Of a DNA stretch of 64,000 nucleotides, positions 53,989-64,000 are shown piece after piece (position 1 is the first letter of the stretch; every line of letters begins with the position of its first letter). Source of the DNA: Cephalotrichum gorgonifer (Eukaryota > Ascomycota > Sordariomycetes > Microascales > Microascaceae); the NCBI GenBank assembly GCA_900312665.1, contig ONZQ02000017.1, forward strand, positions 62,001-126,000, given 5' to 3'. The notes under the pieces are model-generated. The model was given only the letters and a program-made list of their open reading frames with translations. It made no database searches and was not told the origin of the DNA. A program made the translations under genes and the position numbers.

Positions 53989-55670
53989 GCTAACATGAGC
54001 CTCGACGGCTCCTTCAGATCGGAATACAAGCCGATGAAATATATGGGGCGGAAGCTGAGCGATGGCTCAGGGTCGGGAGGCCAGCGGCCAAGAGGTTGGT
54101 CCGGCGAGGTATCTTCGTTATTCGAAGGGGGGGAGGGGACGGCACGCCCGGCGATGCAACGGACCAGAGACGGGAGGATCACCTTTATTATAGGGTACTC
54201 CTGCTACTACATGAAGGTAGCGGATAATTTCTGGTAAGGGGGCAGGTACCCGGGATTTAGGATATTTCCACCAACAGTTAAGACCGTCGGCCACAGTGCG
54301 GTTTGAAAAGATTTTCTCCGATGATGCTGGCCAAGACCAATAAACTGGGGTAATTGCCCCACTGGTTGTGGAGCGAACAGGCAAGCGTATTTCCGCACGG
54401 ACAAATCCTCCTCTCGTCCCACCAAAACCACCGCCAAGCTACTCCGCATTGGAACATGATCGTCGCGGAATGGGTGGTCCCCTCGCAGCAAGCGACTCCT
54501 GGTTGAGAAACCAGAGGATTGGGTTCACGCGGACTGGGATCAAGCTTCGTGGATAAACTACCAAGCGTGTTCGTGCCAAAAGAGCAGCTTGGATCTTAAC
54601 CAATTTGACCCATCTTATATCTGAGTATCCATCCCTCTCCTTGTTGGTGACCGTCGATCGAGCGTGACAATGAAGGTGGGCCCCTTGACAACTTCGCTTG
54701 AAGGTATTCATACAAGTATTCGAGGGGAGGGATTGTTGGTGTACTTGTAGCCACAGGCAGTTAGCGCAAACCGGCAGTGTCGCTGGTCCAAGAGTCCAAG
54801 AGAGTGATAAAATCCGTTGCGCGATCAGCGCCTACACCCTGGTACAGTACACTTGCCAGTACTCCAGTAAAAATGGAATCCCAGGCATTTTCGGATTCTC
54901 CATTGACCATCATCCGCATCTGCTCGCCGTTATTTAGGACAATGTTGTCTCAGCGCCAGGTTACGCATACGGGCGGAATGCCTTTTTCCCTACGCGCTGA
55001 CACCCATCAGCCTCCTTTGGTGAACAAGTACATACCAGCTGCTCGGTGGCACGTCGGAATATTGAGGCCAGGTCTTGCTGGAAACAGTTGGTACTTCATA
55101 ATCGGCACGTTTGGCGGCAAAAATGAGGTTTCTTTTTCGGATTTAAGTAGACAAGCGAGCGGACAAGTATGTACTTGGTGACAAAGGGCTTGGTGCTGCA
55201 GATCCTATCCCAAAACGCTCCAAATTCGCCTCCAAATCCTTCAAACACCCATTTTGGCATTCTGCATGGTCACCTTAATATCCAATAGGGGCGAGTGTTA
55301 CGCCACGTTACAAGTACATACTATGTCCGCTGCGTGGCGTCTTTCTTGCAATCCTCGTCTATCATCACATCTGAAAAGAGTAAATGTAATATTACTATCC
55401 CCCACACTGAAACTTTCCGTCCCCTTGTGGCGTCTTGGTCTTCGTCCGGTCACACCTCGAAAGAGTGGGCCCTGCCCGCCTACTTGTACTTGTATGTATA
55501 CCTGTACTTGCGCCCTTGGTCAGGAGGCTGTAAAATGTTCCATGTACAAGTACACTCGCGTGTGGAGAACCAAGTGGCTGTTGTGAACCGGCGCGTTATC
55601 GAAACGCACGAGTACATCGGCATCAGGCTTCTTCATTTGCAGTAGCCTGGGAGGTCTTCTATCGAACCCA
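53989..55670. other. Intergenic, 1.7 kb
   Basis: No gene is supported. It contains a solo copy of the foldback-element end (55201-55252) and several GTACTTGTA-like words between 55040 and 55560. Confidence 0.5.
55201..55252 (+). repeat. Solo end of the foldback element
   Basis: Aligns with the outer 52 bp of the right arm at 17469-17520: both run ATCCTATCCYAAAA, then TCGCCTCCAA, TCCTTC and CACCCATT. It has no partner arm nearby, so it is a broken or deleted copy. Confidence 0.65.
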
Positions 55671-55751
55671 GGCGGAGTGCCAGAGTGGTTAATGGGTATG
55701 ACTAGAAATCATATGGTTTCGGCCTCGCAGGTTCGAATCCTGTCTCCGTCG
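55671..55751 (+). tRNA. tRNA-Ser (anticodon AGA)
   Basis: An 81-nt cloverleaf without intron. The acceptor stem pairs GGCGGAG with CTCCGTC (one G-U); the D arm contains GAGTGGTTAA; the anticodon stem TATGA/TCATA encloses CTAGAAA, giving AGA; an extended variable arm follows, as in class II tRNAs; the T arm is GCAGGTTCGAATCCTGT. The discriminator is G. A T-rich stretch for polymerase III termination begins about 27 bp downstream. Confidence 0.93.
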
Positions 55752-55780
55752 ATGTAATTATATTTGGATCATTCGTCTTT

Positions 55781-55810
55781 TTATTTCTTTTTATTTCTTT
55801 TTATTTCTTT
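55781..55810 (+). repeat. Three 10-bp TTATTTCTTT tandem repeats
   Basis: Three exact copies of TTATTTCTTT just downstream of the tRNA gene. Its T-runs could serve as back-up polymerase III terminators. Confidence 0.8.
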
Positions 55811-56387
55811 TGCCCCAGGCGACTTCCCTTCTTCTCTCACCAACCTTCTTGCCCCTACTCCGTACTCATCTTTCTCCTTGCCAGCATCGGAATCGCCAAT
55901 GGAGCTCTTGAATTTCTCTGCTGCCCTCAAAGTGCCAAAGTACTTGTCCTGAGACCCACCGTTCAGCACTACATTGTACTACATACAAATGCAAGTAACC
56001 CAAGCATGCGCGAGATCGATGCTAGGAATATGCATTGTCTGCAGTACCTCGTCCAGAGGAAAGAGGAAATGGAACATCAAATGCGTCCGAGACTAACGCC
56101 GAAGTTAACAAGGGTGTTTGAGGTGTTGAGGTAGTACAATACGACGACGAACAGGTGGGGATTCAGGATATGTCGGGATCTTGGGCCGTCTCCGCTAGTC
56201 CAGAAATGACTAGCGGGAAAATGTAATATTACGACCTCATCGAGTGCGAGTAATCACGTATTATCTTGGTCTGCATCTCAGGGGAAGCAGTATCATAACG
56301 GGGCACACGTCTTCTCCCACACTCGAAGCTATCTGAGGAAAACCATATTGCGTTCGATCCTTCAATCCCCAGTGTCAAAATAACCCT
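55811..56387. other. Intergenic
   Basis: No gene is seen between the tRNA flank and the 3' end of the aminotransferase gene. Confidence 0.5.
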
Positions 56388-58050
56388 CTAGCTGGCAGAA
56401 ACTGAAACCATCTGCTCCTCTCCGACAGCGTCCACTACTGGGACGTCTCGGACAATATCCATTTGCATGGTGACCTTTTCCAACATTGCGGAGCTGAGCA
56501 GCTCGGAAAAGGTGTCCTCAATAACCCTTGCAGTCCGATCAACGATGTCGTCAATGTCAGCCTCTGTGACGATGAACGGGGGGCAGATCAGGAAGTGGTC
56601 CCCGCTGTAGCCGTCGTAGCCTCCGTTTGCGTTGAAGAGAGCGATCTCGTAGCCCTTCTTCATCCCGCGCGCGTGCATCTTGTTGTGAAGTTCCAGACTC
56701 ATGGGGAACGGTAGCTTGGACTGCTTGTTGACCACAAACTCCACAGCCCAGAAGAGACCTCGGCCACGGATGTCTCCGACGTGGGGATGAGGCAGCAGCC
56801 GCTCCTTTAGCCTCCTCTCCATATACTCACCCATCGTTCGGACGCGGGAGACTAGGTTCTCGTCCCTGATGACCTGCTGGACCTTCAGCCCCGCAGCCGC
56901 AGCTTGGGGGTGAGCCATGTAGGTCTGACCGTGTGCGAAAGACTTGCCCGACTTCTGGAAGGAGTCGACCAGGTCGGACTTGATGAGCACGGCCGAAATG
57001 GGGGCGTAACCGGCTCCGAGGCCCTTTCCAACAACAGTGATGTCGGGGACGACAGCCTCTTGCTCCCAGGCGTGGAGGGAACCAGTGCGGCCCATGCCAC
57101 ACATGACCTCGTCAAGAATCAGGAGGGCGCCGTACTTCTCGCACACGGCCTTCATGGCAGGGAAGTAGCCCTTGACTGGCATTGCACAGGCGCTCGCCTG
57201 CAAGCACACCCCCAAATCCAGATTAGCGTTCGGTTGAAGCTTATGATAAAAGGGCATAGCAGTCCAGAACACTTACACTCCCGCCAACCGTCTCCGCAAC
57301 AAAAGCGCAAACCTTGCCGGGGCCAATCCGCTGGAACTCGTCGTCGAGCTCCTGCGCCAGGCGACGGACGTAGGCCTCCTCGTCTTCTCCAACCCGCAAG
57401 CCGCGGTACGTGCTGCACGCCGAGACGCGAGACGAGGTCTGGGCGATGAGTTGTAGGAAGGGCTCCTTGCGGCACTTGAAGTCGCCGATGGTCAAGGCTC
57501 CGAGGGTGGCGCCATGCCAGGCGCCGACTCTGGAGATAAAGTGGGATCGCTCGGGCTCGGGGGTTGGAAGATGCGAGAAATGGGTCTTGGCTAGCTTGAG
57601 AGCAACCTCGACTGCTTCGGAGCCTGATAATGTCTGAATTCAGTCTCGATTTAGCAAGGGAAGGGGGGGGGGGGGGGGGNNNNNNNNNNNNNNNNNNNNA
57701 GGTTATGCTGAACGCCCCGCGTAGTATTACATACCAGATCCACACAAGATGGCTTTCGACATGCGACCCTGGGTAGACTCGACGAGGAAGTCGGCCAGGT
57801 CGACAGCGGCCTGGGTTTTGTAGAAGCCAGGGTGGCAGTACGGGACGCTCACCAGCTGGTCTGTGACGGCCTGCTGGACCTCCTGGTTATCGTAACCAAG
57901 ACAGGCTACTGCTGCCCCGCTAGTGGCATCGAGGATGCTTCGTCCATCGCTGGTATGGAGGTAGATTCCCGACGCGGATGTGATAAGAGCAGCGGCGTGC
58001 TCATGGAAGTTCTTGTATAAGAGAGCGTTCTTGGAAGTTTTCGAAACCAT
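56388..58050 (-). CDS. Class III (omega-amino acid type) aminotransferase
   Basis: A 490-residue PLP enzyme from three exons: 58050-57735, 57623-57277 and 57197-56388. GRSILDATSGAAVACLGY and CGSGSEAVEVALKLAK are the N-terminal and phosphate-binding regions; SRVGAWHGATLGAL carries the stacking aromatic residue; LLILDEVMCGMGRTG contains Asp250, which contacts the pyridine nitrogen; Lys279 in VVGKGLGAGYAP forms the Schiff base. Family members move amino groups from omega-amino acids, beta-alanine, GABA or diamines to a 2-oxo acid. The first intron contains a poly-G run and 20 unknown bases, but both flanking exons are complete. An in-frame ATG at 58143 is less likely. It is divergent from the ethanolamine kinase gene. 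Confidence 0.93.
57680..57699. other. Assembly gap (20 N) after a 17-base G run
   Basis: Twenty unknown bases directly follow G at 57663-57679, inside intron 1 of the aminotransferase gene. The length is probably a placeholder. Confidence 0.98.
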
Positions 58051-58915
58051 TTTGTTTTTCAAGGATAATCTAAGAAGTGATGACTGAATAGTGTGATGAG
58101 CTGTCTGGTTAGTTTCGGTAGAGGATAAGGGGTTCTTATACACTTAGAGTGCAGTGTATGTGAACTAATCTTTGACGGCTACATTTGCCAGGCACGCCTT
58201 TTTCACCAGAGTTGATATGATGCCATCATACTCATGACATTCTCGTCAAAACCCCGAAAGACACGATCTACAATACCCGACCATCTCACTCCACTTCTGT
58301 AACGGCCCGAGAGCCGGGCGGCAATTGTTAAAGCTTTTCTTTTTGTTGGCTTGACAGCCCGCCCGATTCTACAATGCCAGCCAGCCATGTTACTTGTACG
58401 TCTTCTTCAAGCCAGTGGCGTTACTCGGTGAGGGAACCTCCTATGTGTCTCAGACAGCCCACCAGTCCCAGCTAGCCATGGTGATTCCGACGTACTCGTG
58501 GCGCCCTTAGCTCCTGGCCCTGCAGCCCGCCCCGTACACCTAATTCGCCAGCCCCAGGCAGCCATACAGATCCCAGCGTGATAATGGCATTGGTAAGCCA
58601 TGCCTGGCATTTGGTTGCTGCAGCCAGTCTGAATCAGTTGGCCACACGACTTTTCCTCCGCCGCCAGTTCCATAATCTTCAAGCATCCTAATATCCAGTG
58701 GTTCTTGAGTACATAGGTATTATACAAGCTGTCCAACATCCTAACCCCGCTCCTCCCTACACGAGCACATCCCGCACTGCCAGATCGGCTAATTTGATAC
58801 GTTACTGCAAGGCCGGCTAATTTGTCTACAAGTTTTTCTTTCGTTTTCTCGTCCTCGAGTACGAGGTTTTCCTTTTCTACTCTCAACCTCCTCATTTTTT
58901 TTTATCCCCGTAACG
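58051..58915. promoter_or_regulatory. Divergent promoter of aminotransferase and ethanolamine kinase
   Basis: No gene of its own is supported. It is rich in short CAGCCNGCC-like words around 58360-58570, and pyrimidine-rich just ahead of the kinase start. Confidence 0.4.
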
Positions 58916-60525
58916 ATGCGCACAGGTGGGGACTTGGACGGGCTGATGGCGGTGGACGCGGAGATCCTCTTCGTCAACCAGGTCTTCGACAAAGCCGACC
59001 CACCAAAGTCCAGTCTTGAACTGGCACTTTTTCTATTCCCTGAGCTAGGACATCATGAGATGAGTATAGGCGATCTTGACGTCAAAGCCCTGACCCAGGG
59101 CACGACCAACGGTGTATGTGATTCGTCGGCACCTCGAACCAACACGTTGTCCTAATGGCGTCTCAGCTCTTCAAAGTCAGCCACCGAGCATCCGCCCCAT
59201 CGCCGGTTCTTATCAAGGTTTACGGAGATGGCACAGAGATCACCATAGATCGAAGCAGTGCGTTTGAATCATGGGACGGACCCATCCCCTGCTGAATACT
59301 GTCTAACCACTGGGGTAGAGGAACTCAGGATCCACAAGCTCCTTTCGGAGAAGCAGCTATCTTCCTCTCCCCTGGTCCGCTTCGCTAATGGCCATGCATA
59401 TCAATTCATCTCTGGCATTGTCTGCCAGGAAAGCGACATGACGCAAGAAGCAATCTGGCGAGGCGTCGCAAGGGAATTGGCTCGGTGGCACGCAACTCTT
59501 CCCGTGATTGACCTGAGACAGGATGAGCCGCAAAAGACGCTCGATTTGGATCCGGGCGTCTGGTCGACGGCGAAGAAATGGCTAGACGCGATCCCTACGA
59601 AATCCCGGCAATCGACTGCCAATAAGGACGAGCTGGAGGAGTCTTTCGAATATTTGAAAGAGAGGCTGTTGTTCAATGGGAGGGACCCTCATCCCTTGGT
59701 ACGATGTCAATTTCCTGGCCACCTCGGTGTACGGTTCACTGATGTATTGTCACATGGCTATTAGGTTCTTGGTCATGGGGACCTCCTCTGCGGAAACATC
59801 ATCATCCAAGATACGGACTTATCCGGCAAGAAAGCCTTGCCAGAAGTTTACTCGGTCAAGTTTATCGACTACGAGTACGTGTCATAGTACCTCCAGGCGA
59901 GTGGATGCCGTTCTTGTTCCATCTGAGGGAGTCTGTACTAAGATGCTTGACCCCTGTTTTCCCATCTTTAGACACGCGACATACTGCCCCAGGGCGTTCG
60001 AGCTGGCTAACCATTTCGCCGAATGGGCCGGATTCGAGTGTGACTACAACCTGCTGCCGACAAGAGCAACACGCCGTGGGTTCATCCGTGAATATCTCCA
60101 GGCGCACGCCGACCTGCAGTCGGAATCCAATGGACCATCGGAGCTTCCAGATCAACCCCAGGTTACCGAAGCTGAGGTAGACGAGCTAATGTACCAGGTT
60201 GACGCCTTTCGAGGTTTCCCGGGTTTCTACTGGCAAGTAATGATCTGCCTTAGGTCCTAATGAAACTTCATCGAAGCGGGTTCGCCCGGAGCATTCTTTT
60301 CATTGACGTTGGTTGCTGATACATGATATCGGTACATTTGCGTACGATAGGGGTCTCTGTGCTCTTATCCAGGCCGAGACCTCGACCGGTATGATCGAAT
60401 TTGACTACGGGGGCTATGCAGAGAAGCGGTTGGCTGAGTACTGGGCGTGGCGGAATGCGGAAGATTGTCTCCGGAATGGCCGCGAGGAAGTACCGTTGAG
60501 GGAAGAAAGGTGGGCGATGCCGTAG
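58916..60525 (+). CDS. Ethanolamine kinase (choline/ethanolamine kinase family)
   Basis: A 404-residue cytosolic kinase for the first step of the CDP-ethanolamine route to phosphatidylethanolamine. Six exons: 58916-59113, 59167-59257, 59319-59698, 59765-59874, 59972-60232 and 60351-60525. TTNGLFKVSH and VLIKVYGDGTEITIDR form the N-lobe with the ATP-binding Lys; Brenner's motif is VLGHGDLLCGNIII, where Gly replaces the usual Asn of HND; the metal-binding motif is FIDYEHATYCPRAFELANHF, followed by NHFAEWAGFECDY, typical for ethanolamine kinases. The last intron has a GC donor (GCAAGT at 60233), which alone gives the family sequence GFYWGLCALIQAE. It is divergent from the aminotransferase gene. 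Confidence 0.92.
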
Positions 60526-61944
60526 TACGAAGTAGGATGGTCCTTACTTCCGATGGGTGTGGGCCATTGGGTCAATGTTAGGGCAAGGTCCTTGTCCTTG
60601 TGTGGTCTATAACTAGTACCCACCAACTTTGTGAGGGGACGGGCGGGGCCATTCCTGAGGCTTTGAAGATGCATACCTGAGTCCCGTTTGTACTCCCACC
60701 TCGTTACTTTTTTTATAGTTCAACACAGCTGTGATATTTTCTTTGCCTTGCAGATTCATCTGGACGCGTGTGCGTGTGGTCTGCAATGGGAGAATCAGGC
60801 TCGGCGTTTGATGGTAATGGGGAGTAATGTCTCGTGTTGAAGACCTGTATACTTCGACTGAACTATCGATTTTTATCCGCATTCTTTTTATCCATCGATG
60901 TCTGGGGAATCTTCATCAGTCGGAACATTTCTGACATGTTTCATCCCGAGATCCCAGCCCAACTGATAAATATTGGAAGGCATGAAGGTATACAATCTAA
61001 GCAGGCGAAGACGCTCATACCTACAACGAAGCACCATGGTAACACAGGCCAAAATGTAAGCCATTGTCCGAGTCGTTCCTGCGGGGCCTGTGAATGGAAA
61101 ACTGAATGCACAACAGGTCCTCGTCAGCATTCTCCCCCTTGTTAGGTCCCATATCCCAAATCGATATCGCCATAATGTTCTGCTGGACGCCACAATCAAC
61201 CAGGTTCCTCATGATACATACAAACTTGTATGGGAAAGGAGGTATCTGCTTGTGTGGCGTTTTTTATATACAGGTTACCCGGCCAAATAAAGCCCATAAC
61301 GCCATATCCATCCAACACCCCGTCTTCATAGCCACCGGAAATGGCTGGTAGGTGGGAATTACGGAGATGTACTCGTATGTACTTAATTAGGAGAAGTGTG
61401 CTGTGGTACCAGGCACCTTGTGTAGAATCTCTGTTGGCCTGGTCTTAGAATTCCGACATTGCTAGCGCCTGGACTGTCTCATGTCATTGTCCCCATGACC
61501 GAGACAGGTAGCCATTGTGTAATACCCTGTAGATCACCGTATATACACCGAGCGGTACTAACTACAAGCAGCCAGTTTTCTGAAGTGAGTAATGACGATG
61601 TTCCCACCCATCACTGCAGCCTTCAACACAGATACGCAAGTGTACGGAGTAGCTGAGAAAAAAATAAATCCAGCTAGCTGAAAAATTCCCGGCCGTTTTT
61701 GGCCAAGTCCTTTCCAGTCGAGTTCCTTCCTCTCTCTCCCTTTATACCCTGTGCTCGCTCTCAATGTCTCCGTTTCCGTCTCCCTCCCTCTCAGTCTCTC
61801 TCTTAGGCGTATGTGTGTGACTGCGATAGGCTCGGCTGAGGTCTGCTCCGTCCTTGTGCTCGCTCTCCTCGCTCCTTTCCCTCCAACCCTGCTCTCCCAT
61901 GCGGCTAGGGAGCGCCATCTTCTCGACATCCACATAAATTGACC
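60526..61944. other. Intergenic, 1.4 kb
   Basis: No gene is supported. The right part, about 61725-61890, is a long pyrimidine-rich CT stretch, a common core-promoter feature of filamentous fungi, in front of the next transporter. Confidence 0.5.
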
Positions 61945-63466
61945 ATGGCCATGGCGGCGCCAGCGCGGAAGGTCTGCGCGGGGTTGGCTTCCAGCATCGG
62001 CGCGGACGTCATATGGAAATCAAGCCGTGATCTGAAGCTCCTGATCCTCTTACGCTTCATCAGGCTCGTCGGATATGGAGGCACCACCTTCATCCTTGCG
62101 CTCTACCTCAGTGCTCTCGGGTTCCACGATATCCAGATCGGATTATTCATGACGTCGACCCTGGTGGGCGACCTTGCCATCAGCCTTGTGCTCACCTACA
62201 TTGGCGACCGCATGGGCGTTCGATTCACGACCATAATCGGTGCACTCCTGATGTGCGTTGGCGGCATCGCGTTCGCATACTTTGAAAACTACTGGCTCCT
62301 TCTCATTGCGAGTGTGGTGGGTGTTATAAATCCCAGGTGAGCCGTTTCACACCCTACCAGCGTCGAACGACATTTTCGAGAGAAGTTGCGCAGGCTGATA
62401 AGGCGAAAGCGCCAACGAGATCGACCCCTTCAAAGCTATCGAAGAGTCAGCTATTGCCCGTCTTAGTACGACCGAGACATGCACGGATTTGTTCGCGTGG
62501 TGGTCCATGCTTGGCATGCTGGGGACTGCTGCAAGCAATATGCTCACTGGCTGGGCCCTCAATGCCTTCCAAGACGCCGGAATGAAGGATGTCGATGGCC
62601 ACCGGGCCATATTTCTTGGCTACGCCGCCATGGGCCTCCTTAAGTTGCTATTCTCATTACTTCTTAGCCGGGAGGTAGAGCGGGGGACCATACAGGGAGC
62701 CGAGAAACCCGAACGACCACACGCCGATGATGGTTCGGACTCTGTGCTTGGGGCCGGAGAAGATGACGATTGCAGCGCTCCACTTCTAGGTGAGGACTGG
62801 ACGTCTGATTACGGAGCTATTGCCACAGCCACGGGGGCAGAAACAGCACAGGAGTTGGCCGTGGAGTCGAGAGCCTTGTTCACACCGTCATCCTTCGACT
62901 TCATGTGGAAGCTCTCCCTCGCCATGACCTTCGACTTCGTCGGCTCCGGCCTCGCGCAGATCTCGTGGATGACATACTTCTTCAAGCGCGAGTACGACAT
63001 GGCCGAGGGTCCCCTCGGGTCGGCCACTTTCGCGGCGGGAATCGTCTCCTCTGTGATGAACCTCGCATCTTCGCCGCTCTCCCGCGCCATCGGGCAGGTC
63101 CAGACCATGGTGGTCTGCCACACCATGAACTCCATCTCGCTACTCATGGTCTCGATCCCCGGGAACAAGTATGCCGCCCTCTTCCTCTTCATCTTCCGCA
63201 TCGTCACGCGGGAACTGGATAACGCGCCACGACAGGCCTTCATATCGGCCGGTGTCTTGCCGGAGGAACGGACGTCCGCCATGGGGGTGATCAACATTGT
63301 CAAGACCATCGGTTCCTGCTTGGGTTTATATCTGACCGGGCTGTTTGCCGGCGCGAATCAATTCTGGCTCGCCTTTATTGTTGCCGGCGTACTGAAGCTA
63401 GTCTATAATGTCTTTATCTCGGCATTCTTCTGGAGGAGTCGTCGCCGGGTACCCCAAGAGCAATAG
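61945..63466 (+). CDS. MFS transporter, unassigned substrate
   Basis: A 482-residue transporter from two exons, 61945-62336 and 62410-63466. The first half has LLRFIRLVGYGGTTFILALYL, LGFHDIQIGLFMTSTLVGDL and TYIGDRMGVR, the last being the MFS motif A region between spans 2 and 3. The splice gives NPSANEIDPFKAIEESAIARL, then FAWWSMLGMLGTAASNMLTGW; a long acidic central loop follows, then six further spans including RELDNAPRQAFISAGVLPEERTS (motif-A-like) and a basic RRRVP tail. It resembles a fungal group annotated only as general MFS transporters; the substrate cannot be inferred. Confidence 0.88.
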
Positions 63467-64000
63467 TGGACGGATGGAGCCCGGTGGCAGTGCACGCACT
63501 GGAAGAGGTGAACTGATATGAGGTGACAGCTAAGGCTGGATTAAACATCTCCCCGATACAAATTCCAAGTAGCGAGTAATGTCGTGAATAGAATATACTT
63601 CCTCCCGGTCATCTGTTTTGTCTCTGTTCCTTAGTGTTAAGGTGAGGCGAGCCGGCGTCAAACACGCTACCAAGGTCGCCTGGTGGTAGGATTCCCCACC
63701 TGCCCGATCTCCGCTCCCTAGGAAAGTAGATGTTGATCCGTTATGCCAAGCGGAAAGTGGCTGGCTGGAAACGACGAGTTGGGCCTGCTCACAATTTTTT
63801 TTGGTTTACGTGAATGTCATAGAGTCTACTCGGCATCTCCACGTTTTTTTCGGCTTGAGGAAATGGTTGAAGGATGGTTACCATATCTGGGATACAGCAG
63901 CTTTTCGTCCAAGGTAAAATCCCTGTCGGCAATGGAGCGACAGACCCCATTGCCAACACAGTATAGGCTCTAGCAAAGACATGATCACTTTGTGAGGACG
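63467..64000. other. Gene-free right edge
   Basis: Only a short unremarkable open frame (63743-63973) is present; no gene is supported. Confidence 0.5.

Overview
The window is nuclear DNA of a filamentous ascomycete (Pezizomycotina). Most genes are split by short GT-AG introns (about 45-110 nt), the families are typically fungal (Zn2Cys6 regulator, GH7 cellulase, berberine-bridge-type oxidase, SAT4 membrane protein, DUF3176-type protein, CmcJ-like oxidoreductase), and a Fot1/pogo-type transposon is present. Species cannot be fixed from the sequence alone. Exon structures below were read by hand from splice signals and family motifs, and every joined CDS given as intact is in frame from start to stop.

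Layout. 1-16 kb: an APC-family permease, an alpha/beta hydrolase, a left-handed beta-helix acetyltransferase, a short-chain dehydrogenase divergent from a copper amine oxidase, a membrane-anchored pepsin-fold protein without catalytic aspartates, and a secreted SGNH esterase. 17-24 kb: a 310-bp foldback element, a CmcJ-like protein, a DUF3176-type membrane protein and a secreted flavin oxidase. 24-36 kb: an arrestin-gene relic, a decayed Zn2Cys6 regulator, an amidohydrolase, NADP-isocitrate dehydrogenase, an Ldh_2-family dehydrogenase, and a divergent ACS-family transporter whose last codons are cut off by a 1.86-kb Fot1-like transposon. 36-49 kb: a GH7 cellobiohydrolase-type enzyme, a small secreted protein, a 12-exon ACS-type transporter, an arrestin-like protein and a monocarboxylate-type transporter. 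51-64 kb: a PhyH-family dioxygenase, a SAT4 membrane protein, tRNA-Ser(AGA), a class III aminotransferase (with a 20-N assembly gap in one intron), an ethanolamine kinase and a further MFS transporter.

How the genes may work together. Two neighbourhoods look metabolic. At 1-11 kb, a permease, esterase, acetyltransferase, SDR and copper amine oxidase could serve uptake and oxidation of amines or amides. At 25-36 kb, a lactonase-like amidohydrolase, isocitrate dehydrogenase, Ldh_2 dehydrogenase and carboxylate-type transporter resemble a small catabolic cluster whose regulator has decayed and whose transporter has gained a transposon-derived tail. A perfect 15-bp inverted repeat lies in the promoter shared by the dehydrogenase and the transporter. 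These groupings are inference from adjacency.
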